A stretch of 64,000 bases of DNA from Gammaproteobacteria bacterium UBA5078 (lineage in GTDB: Bacteria; Pseudomonadota; Gammaproteobacteria; Pseudomonadales; Pseudohongiellaceae): the NCBI GenBank assembly GCA_002416505.1, contig DIAM01000020.1:161077-225076 (forward strand), read 5' to 3'. The notes beneath the pieces were generated by a model. That model searched no databases. It had not been told where the DNA came from and saw only the letters and a program-made list of their open reading frames with translations. Shown here in pieces: positions 1 through 10,305 of the stretch. The first letter of the stretch is position 1, and every line of letters starts with the position of its first letter. A program made the position numbers and the translations under genes.

Positions 1-683
1 AGCGTCGGTTTAACCACTCGAAAATAGGGCGAAAGATCGAAATCCCGCGGCACATAATGTGAATAGTGGCGATGCACATAACGCATTTCGCCGGAGTCTT
101 GATGCACCCTCTCTCTTGGTAAGATCGGGTAGCTGATCGACTGGAAAGCCTGCGCTATCAGGGTCGAACAGATCGCCTTCGTGGGCTCCCCACTGCCTAG
201 GCTCAGCAATTGGCGTCGATAACGAGTCGGCACCGCGGGGTTCTGGATTAAGTAACGCATCAGGTCGAAGATATTCTTCAAGTCATAATGATAGCCAATC
301 CTCTCCTTTACGAACGCCAGCAAGGACTCACGCTCCTTGTCAGTTAGCCCGATTGCTCGGCAAATCCTGACATTGTATTGCGCATATTTGGCCAGCGGCA
401 CCAGCGTGACGCCATCGTTTAGATCCGCCTCCAGTAATGTCGCCTGCTCCAACGTGGCATCGCTTGAACCAATATAGAAGCAGGCATGAGACCATGTGGA
501 TTGGGTGAGGTATTTGATCGCCGTGCTAATACGGCTATTGCCATCGACTAGCAGAATATCGCCCGGCTCGATGACCGCAAAGACGTTCTCGATCGAGCTG
601 GTCTGATGCAGCTCATAAGCTCGCCCCGGTTTACTGAGGTAAGTGGCTAAATAGCTGCCAATGGTGCGGGTTATCTTTAACAT
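1..683 (-). CDS. YiiX/YebB-like permuted NlpC/P60 cysteine hydrolase, C-terminal end cut by window edge
   Basis: The frame is open from an ATG at 683 to the left edge, giving about 227 visible residues with no stop. Two motifs in the order His then Cys mark the circularly permuted papain-like fold of the YiiX/YebB group: WSHACFYIG (His66) and AICSTLIAQAF (Cys172). Members are predicted amidases or peptidases acting on lipids or cell-wall peptides, but substrates are mostly unknown. No signal peptide is visible. GAGAG lies 8 nt before the ATG at 683; an ATG two codons upstream at 689 is a possible alternative. The gene is divergent from the aldehyde dehydrogenase. The family call is fairly secure; the exact activity is not. 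Confidence 0.72.
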   Translation of the reverse strand, partial: MLKITRTIGSYLATYLSKPGRAYELHQTSSIENVFAVIEPGDILLVDGNSRISTAIKYLTQSTWSHACFYIGSSDATLEQATLLEADLNDGVTLVPLAKYAQYNVRICRAIGLTDKERESLLAFVKERIGYHYDLKNIFDLMRYLIQNPAVPTRYRRQLLSLGSGEPTKAICSTLIAQAFQSISYPILPRERVHQDSGEMRYVHRHYSHYVPRDFDLSPYFRVVKPT

Positions 684-740
684 GGGCATAGCTCTCATTG
701 GTGCAGCCCGCATTTGGCCGCGAAAAGCATAGTGGCTAAG

Positions 741-773
741 GTAACTCAAGCGCGACATTTTTTCAGTTATACT
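741..773 (+). promoter_or_regulatory. Possible promoter of the aldehyde dehydrogenase-VOC pair
   Basis: TATACT at 768-773 is a good -10 hexamer placed 26 bp before the start codon at 800. No convincing -35 lies 16-18 bp upstream, so this is a weak call. A strong AGGGGG ribosome binding site follows at about 788-793. Confidence 0.3.
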
Positions 774-799
774 GACCCTCAAACCAAAAGGGGGTTTCT

Positions 800-2233
800 A
801 TGACGATCGAATATACTAAGTTCTACATTAATGGTGACTGGGTCAATCCATCTCAAGTTAAGACTCATCAAGTCATCAACCCAGCGACAGAAAAGCCTTA
901 CGCCAACATCAGCATGGGCAGCGCTGCGGACGTCGATGCCGCCGTGGCTGCGGCTAAAGCGGCATTTCCAGCTTGGTCGGCATCAAGTGTAGCGGCTCGC
1001 ATCGAAATTCTCGATAAGATCATCGCCGGCATCAAGGCGCGGGCCGAGGAGTTGGCGCTGGCCATCTCGCAAGAGATGGGCGCCCCCATCTCGATGGCGC
1101 GTACCGCTCAAGTGGGCACAGGCATCGCCCATTTCACCGCAGCGCGGGAAATACTGCGCAACTTCGTGTTCGAAGAGTCACGCGGCACGAGCAGGATTGT
1201 GAGAGAGCCTATCGGCGTCTGTGGGTTTATCACGCCCTGGAACTGGCCACTCAACCAGGTCAGCTGCAAGGTAGCCCCAGCGCTCGCGGCGGGCTGCACA
1301 ATGGTTCTCAAGCCGAGCGAGATGTCGCCCGTTAGCGCCTATATCCTCAGTGAGATCATCGCCGCTGCGGGAGTCCCCGCCGGCGTCTATAACCTCGTCA
1401 ATGGCGATGGCCCTAACGTTGGCGCCGTGATCTCTGCGCACCCAGACATCGATTTGGTGAGTTTCACAGGCTCCACCCGAGCGGGCCGCGAAGTCGCCCA
1501 CGCCGCAGCGGACAGCATCAAGAAAGTGACACAGGAGTTGGGTGGCAAGTCTGCCAATATCATCTTAGATGACGCCGACTTCGCCCGTGCCGTAGGCGGC
1601 GGGGTGTTGAGCTGTTTCAACAATAGCGGACAATCCTGCAACGCCCCGACGCGCATGTTCGTGCCAGAGGCGCGCCTGCCCGAGGTGCTCGAAATAGCCA
1701 AGGCCGCGGCAGCGAAGGCAATCCCGGGAGACCCTAGCGTGGAGACTACGCGCATAGGACCCGTAGTCAGCAAAGCCCAATACGAGCGCATCCAGAGGCT
1801 GATCGAGAAAGGCATCGCCGAGGGCGCCACCGTTCTCGCTGGCGGCACTGGCAAGCCCGAAGGCCTAGACAAGGGTTATTTCGTACGCCCCACTATCTTC
1901 GTCAATGTCAGCAATCAGATGAGCATCGCGCGCCAGGAAATCTTCGGACCGGTGCTGAGCATTCTCACCTACAAGGACGACGAAGATGCCATCGCTCAGG
2001 CCAATGACACCGACTACGGGCTGTCTGGCTATGTCTCTGGAGAGCCAGCCCATGCCCGTAAGGTGGCGTTAAGACTGCGCACAGGGATGGTCCATATCAA
2101 TGGTGCGGGCCCAGATTTCAGCGCGCCATTTGGCGGCTATAAACAGTCCGGCAATGGCCGGGAATGGGGCATAGAAGGCTTCGAGGAGTTCCTAGAAACC
2201 AAGGCCATACTAGGCTTTGGAGAGGCCTCTTGA
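800..2233 (+). CDS. Aldehyde dehydrogenase family protein (NAD(P)+-dependent)
   Basis: This 477-residue protein has the usual ALDH length and motifs: FITPWNWPLNQ in the cofactor fold, FTGSTRAG, the general-base Glu in QELGGKSAN (Glu246), the catalytic Cys in SGQSCNAPT (Cys280), and EIFGPVLSI near the C-terminus. It should oxidise an aldehyde to the acid in the cytoplasm. The substrate cannot be read from sequence. The start follows a strong AGGGGG site. It is translationally coupled to the next gene, a VOC protein starting inside its last codons, so the two probably act on one small-molecule pathway. Confidence 0.93.
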   Translation: MTIEYTKFYINGDWVNPSQVKTHQVINPATEKPYANISMGSAADVDAAVAAAKAAFPAWSASSVAARIEILDKIIAGIKARAEELALAISQEMGAPISMARTAQVGTGIAHFTAAREILRNFVFEESRGTSRIVREPIGVCGFITPWNWPLNQVSCKVAPALAAGCTMVLKPSEMSPVSAYILSEIIAAAGVPAGVYNLVNGDGPNVGAVISAHPDIDLVSFTGSTRAGREVAHAAADSIKKVTQELGGKSANIILDDADFARAVGGGVLSCFNNSGQSCNAPTRMFVPEARLPEVLEIAKAAAAKAIPGDPSVETTRIGPVVSKAQYERIQRLIEKGIAEGATVLAGGTGKPEGLDKGYFVRPTIFVNVSNQMSIARQEIFGPVLSILTYKDDEDAIAQANDTDYGLSGYVSGEPAHARKVALRLRTGMVHINGAGPDFSAPFGGYKQSGNGREWGIEGFEEFLETKAILGFGEAS

Positions 2234-2631
2234 AACTGACAAAGCAAGGCATCGACCTTGGCATCGTCACGCGCAATGCGGCCGCTCTACTGAAGTTCTA
2301 TCGAGATACCCTCGGCCTGCCACTAGAGGCCACCATCCCCATGCCTGGCGGTGGCACCATGCATCGCCTAAAGGTGGGTGAGAGTATCGTCAAGATCGTA
2401 GAGACCGACCCTAGCCCAAGTGCCGACGCTGTGCCCGGTGGAATTCGGGCCGCCACGGGTTACCGCTACTGGACCCTCACGATAGAGGCACTGTCCGAAT
2501 GTGTCGCGCGCTGCGAGGCGGCGGGCTATAAGACTGTGGTTGCAATCAAGACAATCCGGCCCGGAGTTAGCATCGCGATCATCGCTGATCCCGATGGTAA
2601 CTGGGTCGAATTATTGGAGAACGCTAACTAA
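2230..2631 (+). CDS. VOC/glyoxalase-superfamily protein with probable TTG start
   Basis: This is a 133-residue single-domain vicinal-oxygen-chelate protein. The fold is recognisable from LLKFYRDTLGLPLE in the first module and IADPDGNWVELLE in the second. The frame is open further upstream, but a TTG at 2230 overlaps the ALDH stop and sits just after GGAGAGG, and homologous domains begin here, so I use it. The two His positions that normally bind metal in the family (before LGIV and in the YRYWTLTIE strand) are not His, while two Glu remain. It may be a binding protein or use another mechanism. It is probably co-translated with the ALDH. Confidence 0.8.
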   Translation: MKLTKQGIDLGIVTRNAAALLKFYRDTLGLPLEATIPMPGGGTMHRLKVGESIVKIVETDPSPSADAVPGGIRAATGYRYWTLTIEALSECVARCEAAGYKTVVAIKTIRPGVSIAIIADPDGNWVELLENAN

Positions 2632-2649
2632 GTCTTTGTATTTAAAGGC

Positions 2650-3141
2650 TTAATGGTCGTGATGGTCGCCGTGGGCATGTACGTGCCCATGGTCTATTTC
2701 TTCTGCCGTCGCGTCACGTACGCTGAGCACTTCGACGTCGAAATGCAGCGTCTTGCCTGCCATCTCGTGGTTGCCGTCGATAGTGACCTTGTCGCCATCA
2801 ACTGACTGGACTCTGATGTGTTGCTGGCCCTGTTCGCCCTGCGCAGTGAACACCATACCCGGCTCAATCTTCTCGACACCACGGAACATGGCCTTGTCGA
2901 TCGTGTGAACTAGCGCCGGGTCTGCCTCGCCATAGGCGAGCTCAGGAGGAATGACCGCCTTGAAGGAGTCGCCGACCTTCTTGCCATCCAATTCTTTCTC
3001 TAGGCCTGGAATCAAACCCTGCGTCCCATGTAGATACATCAATGGAGTGCCGCCTGCGGAGGAGTCCATGACCTCTCCCTCTGGGTTCTTAAGCGTATAG
3101 TGTATTTCGACTACAGAGTGTTTGCCGATCGATGCTGTCAT
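2650..3141 (-). CDS. slyD: FKBP-type peptidyl-prolyl isomerase SlyD
   Basis: The protein has 163 residues: an FKBP domain (GEVMDSSAGGTPLMYLHG, LIPGLEKELDGKKVGD) with the insert-in-flap chaperone domain in the middle. The His-rich tail DHGHVHAHGDHHDH is the nickel-binding segment of SlyD. It catalyses prolyl cis-trans isomerisation, acts as a cytoplasmic chaperone, and in other bacteria feeds nickel to metalloenzymes. The tail is shorter and has fewer Cys than in E. coli, so metal capacity may be lower. It is convergent with the VOC gene. Confidence 0.95.
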   Translation of the reverse strand: MTASIGKHSVVEIHYTLKNPEGEVMDSSAGGTPLMYLHGTQGLIPGLEKELDGKKVGDSFKAVIPPELAYGEADPALVHTIDKAMFRGVEKIEPGMVFTAQGEQGQQHIRVQSVDGDKVTIDGNHEMAGKTLHFDVEVLSVRDATAEEIDHGHVHAHGDHHDH

Positions 3142-3217
3142 AACTGGGTCCTAGCTTGTGTGATTGAATTTTCTGGGCTCATTATAAGGATATGGCTCGC
3201 CGGGGAAAGGGCGAATC

Positions 3218-4000
3218 TTATTTTAAGGCCTTGCCGAAGCGTTCCTGCAGGCGCCGCATACCCCCGATCCAGCGATCATAATCCGACGTCTTACGCTGCA
3301 TATAGGTCAAAACCTCCGGATGCGGCAGTACCAAGAAACGCTCCGTCGCGAGGGTTTCGATGACCGTTTGCGCCAATTGCTCCGGCTCGAGCATGCCGTC
3401 TACCCCAGCAGCACCGGTGCCGCCTGCCGTCATTTCCGTGCGCACCGCCTGTGGGCAAAGTACGGAGACCTTAATACCTTGCCCGCCGTAAGTAATCGCT
3501 AACCACTCCGCAAAGCCAACCGCCGCGTGTTTCGTTACCCCATAGGGCGCCGAGCCGATCTGGTTGAGCAGGCCTGCGGCCGAGGCCGTGTTGAGCAGAT
3601 AGCCTTCGCCGCGCGCCAACATGCCTGGCAAGACCGCCCGCGAGGCGTAGATATGGGCCATCACATTGACCTCCCAGATGCGCTGCCACTGTTCGTTGCT
3701 AACCTCTTCGCCGCCGGGCGTGAAGATTCCGGCGTTGGAGCAGAACAAGTCGATGTGTCCAAACACCTCCAGCGCCCTTGCCACCAAGGCCTGCACATCA
3801 CTCTCTACGCTCACATCGGTCACTAGGCCGAGTGCTTGGGTCTTTCCCGCAATGCTATTGCGGACCTTTTCGACGCCCTCGGCATTGATGTCCGACACCA
3901 CGACGCCGCGTGCACCCTCGGCAGCGAAGCGCTCACACAGAGACCGACCTATGCCGCTAGCGCCACCCGTTACTACTACAATCTTTCCCGCTATATCCAT
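3218..4000 (-). CDS. Short-chain dehydrogenase/reductase
   Basis: This is a 260-residue classical SDR. It has the Rossmann glycine motif TGGASGIG (residues 11-18), NAG at 89-91, Asn112, Ser140 and the YGVTK catalytic pair (Tyr153, Lys157). Asp37 after the second strand suggests NAD(H) rather than NADP(H). Substrate unknown. The next gene upstream on this strand, at 4035-5015, encodes a nitronate monooxygenase-like enzyme. The 34-bp gap and same orientation make a two-gene operon likely. Confidence 0.9.
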   Translation of the reverse strand: MDIAGKIVVVTGGASGIGRSLCERFAAEGARGVVVSDINAEGVEKVRNSIAGKTQALGLVTDVSVESDVQALVARALEVFGHIDLFCSNAGIFTPGGEEVSNEQWQRIWEVNVMAHIYASRAVLPGMLARGEGYLLNTASAAGLLNQIGSAPYGVTKHAAVGFAEWLAITYGGQGIKVSVLCPQAVRTEMTAGGTGAAGVDGMLEPEQLAQTVIETLATERFLVLPHPEVLTYMQRKTSDYDRWIGGMRRLQERFGKALK

Positions 4001-4034
4001 ACCACCCCCTAATTCAGATTTTTAGTCGCCGTGT

Positions 4035-5123
<1,089 letters not shown>

Positions 5124-5217
5124 TCACCACCGGCGATTTTAACTATGCTATATTCCTCTGCCTCAAAATCCACTACATCGCGTAGCGGCTAAAAAAATAG
5201 TTTACCGGGAGAGTACA

Positions 5218-7347
5218 ATGCCAAACCAATGCTCATGCCTTAATACCCCAACGCACGGCGCAAGGCCGCGCTTATTAGCCCTATCCTGTGCCGCGGCGAT
5301 CGCCACCTTCGCCAGCCCCGCCCTACTTGCCCAAAACAGCTCAGAACAGCGTGCGATAGAGGAGATCATGGTGACCTCGAGCACGCGCCGCCCAGAGTCT
5401 TTAGCCAACGTGAACGCGAGCGTCGGGGTTCTGTCCCAACAAGAACTGACTCTCGTCTCACACCAGCACATTCAAGAAGTTGCGAACCGCCTCGCGGGTG
5501 TAAACATCAACCGTAACAACGGCCAAGAGAGCCTAACGGCTATCCGCTCTCCCGTGCTGACGGGTTCGGGTGCCTGCGGTGCCTTCCTGCTTGCCGAACA
5601 AGGCATTCCCTTGCGTGCCGCGGGCTTCTGTAACGTCAACGAACTGTTCGACGCCAACACCGAGAACGCCTCGCGCATCGAAGTAATCCGTGGACCAGCG
5701 ACCGCCTTCTACGGCTCCAACGCGGTCCATGGCATGATCAACGTCGTGCTTCCAGACCCAAGCGCCGGCGGTGATCTCACCCTAGAGGCCGGGCCGCGTG
5801 GGACAACCCGTATTAACGGCACCATCGGCATGGATTACGGCAATTTCAAGCACATGTTCCTCGCCAACGGCGCTAGCGAGAATGGCTATCGAGACAACAG
5901 CGGCTACGATCAGCAGAAGCTGTCCTGGCGATACCAGTATCAGACCGATGGCGGCGCATTGCTGGACGGTGGCTTTACCCTCACCAATCTAAATCAGGAG
6001 ACGGCCGGTTATGTCGAAGGCACAGACTCCTACAAAGACGATGACCTACGCGACGGCAATCCGAACCCCGAGGCCTACCGCGACAACCAGAGCCTGCGCG
6101 CATGGACACGCATCAGCAAGACACTCGACAATGGCTGGGAGCTGGTAGCGACGCCCTATTACCGCAATACGGATCTGGTCTTCATTCAGCACTTCTTGCC
6201 CGGCACGCCTACAGAGGACAATAAGCACAGCAGCATTGGCCTGCAGTTCGCGAGCTATAAAGACCTTAGCACCAACACCATGCTCTCCTTTGGAGTCGAC
6301 ACTGAAGTCACTCAAGGCACACTAAGCCAGCAACAGCCCGGCCCTACGGTTGGCTCTGCATTCCTCGTCGGCACCATCCCCGCGGGCAAACATTACGATT
6401 ACGAAGTCGATGCCACACAGATCGCGCCTTTCGCGCACCTACAGCACTACTGGGAAACTGGTTTCGATATATCTCTTGGGCTACGTTATGAGCGCATGGA
6501 ATACGACTACAACAACTTGATGATCGACGGCCGTACCCGTGACAACGGCGTGCCTTGTGGATTCGGCGGCTGCCGCTATAACCGCCCCGCAGATCGCAGT
6601 GACAGCTTCGGTAACTGGGCCCCCAAGCTCGCCGTGCGCTATCAAATCGATGAGATCCACAACGCACAGCTGCGTCTGAATAAAGGCTATCGAGCGCCTC
6701 AGGCCACCGAGCTGTATCGTCTGCAGAACGATCAGAGCGTCGCCGATCTCGACCCGGTTGAGATCGACAGCGCGGAGATCGGCCTAGACGGGGCCGCCGC
6801 TGCCTGGCAGTACTCTGTCACCGCCTATTACATGGACAAAGACAACGAGATCATTACCGACAGCAACCGCCTGAATCTTAACAATAGCCACACTAAGCAC
6901 CGCGGCGTTGAACTCTCGGGCGCACTAGACCTGAGCGATCAGTGGCGCGTCTCTGGAGCCTATAACTTCGCTCGCCACACCTATGAGAATGATGAGATAT
7001 CCGGTGGCGTGAACATCAATGGCAATGACGTCGATACCGCCCCACGCAAGTTCGGCAGTTTCCAGTTGCGCTGGCAGCCGATGGCAACTCTTTTCACCGA
7101 GCTAGAGTGGGTAAGCTCAGGTAAGTACTACACCAATCCCGAGAATCTCAACGAGTATGACGGACACGACATCCTCAATCTGCGCACCCGCTGGCAGGCC
7201 ACGAGCGCTATTACGCTCGCCCTGAACATCCTCAATCTAACCGACGAGAAGTACGCAGAGCGTGCCGATTTCTCTTTCGGCAACGATCGTTACTTCCCCG
7301 GCGAGCCAGTGCGTGCGTTCTTCTCAGTGAATTGGAAGTTCCAATGA
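5218..7347 (+). CDS. TonB-dependent outer-membrane receptor
   Basis: This 709-residue receptor has a signal peptide ending near ALLAQ (residue 39), a TonB box IEEIMVTSS, a plug domain with IEVIRGPATAFYGSNAVHGMI, and a C-terminal beta-barrel ending in FFSVNWKFQ with a terminal aromatic strand. Two Cys pairs are visible, one in the plug (GACGAFLL ... AAGFCNVNE) and one in an extracellular loop (PCGFGGCRY). It imports an unidentified ligand with TonB-ExbBD energy. Unlike the receptor at 32-34 kb, no Fur-like box was seen here. It is preceded by GGGAG and followed by a strong terminator, so it looks monocistronic. Confidence 0.93.
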   Translation: MPNQCSCLNTPTHGARPRLLALSCAAAIATFASPALLAQNSSEQRAIEEIMVTSSTRRPESLANVNASVGVLSQQELTLVSHQHIQEVANRLAGVNINRNNGQESLTAIRSPVLTGSGACGAFLLAEQGIPLRAAGFCNVNELFDANTENASRIEVIRGPATAFYGSNAVHGMINVVLPDPSAGGDLTLEAGPRGTTRINGTIGMDYGNFKHMFLANGASENGYRDNSGYDQQKLSWRYQYQTDGGALLDGGFTLTNLNQETAGYVEGTDSYKDDDLRDGNPNPEAYRDNQSLRAWTRISKTLDNGWELVATPYYRNTDLVFIQHFLPGTPTEDNKHSSIGLQFASYKDLSTNTMLSFGVDTEVTQGTLSQQQPGPTVGSAFLVGTIPAGKHYDYEVDATQIAPFAHLQHYWETGFDISLGLRYERMEYDYNNLMIDGRTRDNGVPCGFGGCRYNRPADRSDSFGNWAPKLAVRYQIDEIHNAQLRLNKGYRAPQATELYRLQNDQSVADLDPVEIDSAEIGLDGAAAAWQYSVTAYYMDKDNEIITDSNRLNLNNSHTKHRGVELSGALDLSDQWRVSGAYNFARHTYENDEISGGVNINGNDVDTAPRKFGSFQLRWQPMATLFTELEWVSSGKYYTNPENLNEYDGHDILNLRTRWQATSAITLALNILNLTDEKYAERADFSFGNDRYFPGEPVRAFFSVNWKFQ

Positions 7348-7386
7348 TGCCCTGTTAATACGGCGCAGCATTGCGCCCTCATCTAG

Positions 7387-7424
7387 AAAAGCCCGCGGCG
7401 TCGCAAACACCGCGGGCTTTTTTG
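7387..7424 (+). terminator. Rho-independent terminator after the TonB receptor
   Basis: GCCCGCGG (7391-7398) pairs perfectly with CCGCGGGC (7410-7417) around an 11-nt loop, extended by an A-run on the left and six T on the right. It lies 40 bp after the receptor stop. Confidence 0.92.
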
Positions 7425-7460
7425 TTTATAATCCCCCTGCCCCCTTGATGCGAATAGCCA

Positions 7461-8108
7461 ATGACCGTGCCCAACAGTCTCGACCCAATGCTCCAGACAA
7501 TGCTGCGCTTCTTTAAGAAAACGCAGGCATTCGAGCGCCGCCCTATTCGACACCCCGATCAAGAGATCAATCGCCTGGTCTCCTCCATAGAGTTGCCTGA
7601 GAAAAGTTTCCGCCGCGCGGCGGTACTCATACCGGTTATTACCGATCTAGACGAGGCGGCGATAGTGCTAACGCTGCGTACCGAGCACTTAAGCAGCCAT
7701 CCGGGACAAGTCGCCTTCCCCGGCGGCACGGAGGACCCCGGCGATGCTGGGCCGGTGCACACGGCATTGCGTGAGAGTGAAGAGGAGATTGGACTGCCCG
7801 CCGATGCGGTGCGGGTAATTGGTAGGCTAGGAGAGCTGCTAATGCCCTCAGGCTATTGCGTGACGCCTATCGTAGGCCTGCTCTCGGCGCACACGCCACT
7901 CGTGGCATCGCCTCGAGAGGTCGATCATATCTTTCGCGTTCCCTTGCGCTTAGCCTTGGACCCGGCGCAATATCAGCGCTGCACAGTGACCTATCAAGAT
8001 ACGGAAAGGGAGATTCTAGAGATGCACTTCGAGGGCTATCGAATCTGGGGAGCCACCGCCGCCATTCTTCATCACTTAGCCTGTGAGATTCAAGCAGTAG
8101 AAGACTAA
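7461..8108 (+). CDS. CoA pyrophosphatase-type Nudix hydrolase (NudL-like)
   Basis: The 215-residue protein contains the extended NudL/UPF0035 signature VLTLRTEHLSSHPGQVAFPGG directly followed by a Nudix box ending ALRESEEEIGL, with the metal-binding REXXEE core. Family members cleave CoA and its derivatives to phosphopantetheine and 3',5'-ADP. The start at 7461 has no clear Shine-Dalgarno site, and an ATG at 7488 is possible. The gene ends five bases from the convergent diguanylate cyclase gene. Confidence 0.88.
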   Translation: MTVPNSLDPMLQTMLRFFKKTQAFERRPIRHPDQEINRLVSSIELPEKSFRRAAVLIPVITDLDEAAIVLTLRTEHLSSHPGQVAFPGGTEDPGDAGPVHTALRESEEEIGLPADAVRVIGRLGELLMPSGYCVTPIVGLLSAHTPLVASPREVDHIFRVPLRLALDPAQYQRCTVTYQDTEREILEMHFEGYRIWGATAAILHHLACEIQAVED

Positions 8109-8112
8109 GTGT

Positions 8113-8799
8113 TCAGAAATCCTCGAGCAAAAAATCGCGCTCCTCTTTACTGACATGCGTCTCCTCTCTTTCGCGCATATGATGCACGCGATTGCGACCG
8201 GCTTGTTTCGCCGCATACAACCAGGCGTCTGTGCGGGCCACGAAGCGTGGCACATCATCTTTGTCATTAGGCGCAAACACATCGACCCCGATACTCGCGG
8301 TCACCTTTATTAGCTCCTCGTCATACACGAGTTCCGCTTCGGCGATACTCTGGCGTAGCCGATTCGCCAGATTGATGGCGGCATGCAAGCTCGTGTCGGG
8401 CAGAATAATTGCGAACTCTTCGCCACCATAACGGCAGGGAATATCGAGGCGACGCAGGGCGTTTTGTATAATGCGGGACACCTGCTTCAGGGTGAAATTA
8501 CCGCATTCATGGCCCCATCGATCGTTGAGAGCCTTAAAATGATCGAGGTCCAACATCAGCAGCGACACGGAGTGTCCACTGCGGCGAGCCCGCTCCATCT
8601 CCAAATCGATAGAATGTTGAAAATGACGGAAGTTAAACAGCCCGGTGAGCTCGTCGGTACGCACCAGAGCGTTTAGGCCGACTAGCTCTTCCTTTACGGT
8701 TTTCAGCTCAAGCACGAAACGACAATTATCGGCTGTGCCGTCACAAGGAACTTGCGCGCCTACACTGCTAATTTTGCCTTGAGAAATAGACTTCGACAA
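8113..8799 (-). CDS. Diguanylate cyclase (GGDEF domain) with inhibitory site
   Basis: About 228 residues: a short N-terminal segment with a Cys pair (VPCDGTADNC), a probable coiled helix, then a full GGDEF domain (DELTGLFNFR, MLDLDHFKALND, YGGEEF, ASIGVDV). The active site GGEEF is intact. RRLD five residues before it matches the RxxD c-di-GMP product-inhibition site. It should make c-di-GMP from two GTP in the cytoplasm; no sensor domain or membrane helix is evident. No ATG is available near the domain start. A TTG at 8799 follows AGAGGG at good spacing; a TTG at 8817 is the alternative. Confidence 0.88.
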   Translation of the reverse strand: MSKSISQGKISSVGAQVPCDGTADNCRFVLELKTVKEELVGLNALVRTDELTGLFNFRHFQHSIDLEMERARRSGHSVSLLMLDLDHFKALNDRWGHECGNFTLKQVSRIIQNALRRLDIPCRYGGEEFAIILPDTSLHAAINLANRLRQSIAEAELVYDEELIKVTASIGVDVFAPNDKDDVPRFVARTDAWLYAAKQAGRNRVHHMREREETHVSKEERDFLLEDF

Positions 8800-8892
8800 T
8801 GCGATCCCTCTTAACAAGCAATCTCTAACCGAGAGACTCTCTGTGGTATTGAGCCATTCGCTCGCAGCGTCGCTAGGACTGCCACGAACCGA

Positions 8893-9609
8893 CTAGGCAA
8901 ATAGTTCGGCGAGGAAATCCGCGATCGCACGCTGCGCGCGTTGGTTCGCCAAGGCATTATAAACCGTGCCCAAACCCTGATCATTTGCCTGTGGATTGGT
9001 AAACGCGTGTTTCGCGCCACCGTACACATGCACCTGCCAATCGGCTTGGGCGGCGCTCATCTCTGCCTCGAAGTCCAATACCTTATCCGGCGGCCCCATC
9101 GGGTCATCGTGGCCGTGCAGGCATAGTACTTTCGCGACTATTTTCGCATTGCCTATACCGCCTTGATGCAGCAGACCGTGAATGCTGATTACACCTTCGA
9201 CGTCTGCGCCTGAGCGTGCCAACTCTAACACCGCCATGCCACCGAAACAGTAACCGATAGCCGCGACACGATTCGGATCGACCTGGGAGAGCTCTCTAAC
9301 AGTGTCAAGTGCCACTTGTACGCGTCGACGCAGTAAGGCGCGATCCTCGGCGAAGGGATTCATTAACGCAGAGTTCCCGGCGGTATCGCCGTCCTTGCCG
9401 ACCACGCCTTGACCATACAGGTCTAAGGCGAATCCAACATAGCCCAGATCCACCATCCTCTCGGCAGCATCGCAAGCCAACTCACGCCGCCCACTCCAAT
9501 CGTGGGCAACGATTACGACTGGACGCTGCTCCGGCACTGATTCATCCCAAGCCAAATAGCCTTCGAGAGTCGTCTCGCCATCTTGATATTCGATATAGTC
9601 GGTCTTCAT
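8893..9609 (-). CDS. Dienelactone hydrolase family protein
   Basis: This 238-residue alpha/beta hydrolase has the DLH nucleophile elbow IGYCFGGMA with Cys121 in place of Ser, an acid in HGHDDPMG, and the His in GAKHAFTNP. The reaction is hydrolysis of a lactone or ester. No chlorocatechol genes are nearby, so a role in aromatic breakdown is not implied and the substrate is unknown. It lies 27 bp downstream of the peroxiredoxin gene on the same strand and is probably co-transcribed. No good ribosome binding site is visible before the ATG. Confidence 0.88.
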   Translation of the reverse strand: MKTDYIEYQDGETTLEGYLAWDESVPEQRPVVIVAHDWSGRRELACDAAERMVDLGYVGFALDLYGQGVVGKDGDTAGNSALMNPFAEDRALLRRRVQVALDTVRELSQVDPNRVAAIGYCFGGMAVLELARSGADVEGVISIHGLLHQGGIGNAKIVAKVLCLHGHDDPMGPPDKVLDFEAEMSAAQADWQVHVYGGAKHAFTNPQANDQGLGTVYNALANQRAQRAIADFLAELFA

Positions 9610-9636
9610 AAAGGGCAGCGTCCGCGTGAGTAAGAG

Positions 9637-10116
9637 TTAAAGTTTTGCGAGGATAGCCTCTGCCGCACTCACCTCGATGCCGCCGGCGGGCTCTACCGCA
9701 AGATGGCTTACTACGCCATCCTCGACGATCATGGCGTAGCGCTTACTGCGCGTGCCCATGCCAAATCCCGACGCGTCCATCTCGAGACCCGCTGCCTTGG
9801 TGAATACGCCATTACCATCGGCCACCATCAACAACTCTTCGGCGTTCTGCGACTTGCCCCAAGCACCCATGACGAATGCATCGTTGACTGACAGGCAGAC
9901 GATAGTATCCACGCCCTTGGCCTTAATCTTGTCCGCCAAGACAACATAGCCTGGCAGGTGAGTCACAGAGCAGCCGGGCGTAAACGCACCTGGCACCGCA
10001 AACATGACGACTTTCTTGCCCTTGAAGATCGTCTCGGTACTAATGTCTTCGGGGCCTTTCGCGCCCATGATCTTGAGTGTCGCTGCTGGAATCTTGTCGC
10101 CGATTGCGATGGTCAT
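9637..10116 (-). CDS. Prx5-type peroxiredoxin
   Basis: The 159-residue protein carries the Prx5 peroxidatic motif VPGAFTPGCS (Cys49), and Cys74 in TIVCLSVND may be a resolving or spare thiol. It should reduce hydrogen peroxide and alkyl hydroperoxides using glutathione/glutaredoxin or thioredoxin; no fused glutaredoxin domain is present. GGAG sits 8 nt before the ATG at 10116. It is divergent from the DUF218 gene across about 190 bp. Confidence 0.92.
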   Translation of the reverse strand: MTIAIGDKIPAATLKIMGAKGPEDISTETIFKGKKVVMFAVPGAFTPGCSVTHLPGYVVLADKIKAKGVDTIVCLSVNDAFVMGAWGKSQNAEELLMVADGNGVFTKAAGLEMDASGFGMGTRSKRYAMIVEDGVVSHLAVEPAGGIEVSAAEAILAKL

Positions 10117-10305
10117 TTGGAAATCTCCGATCTACTGAGTTGAATGATTCGCCAGAGCTGTACTACTTGAAAAAGCGCACCGACGAAGAAGGATGTCTGG
10201 AATCGATAGTAGCAAAATTCCGCAGAACTTACACAAGGCAAGCGCGTGCGGACGCGAGCATATTTCGAGGGTACACTAGCCCTAACTACCGCTCGATGGA
10301 ATTTC

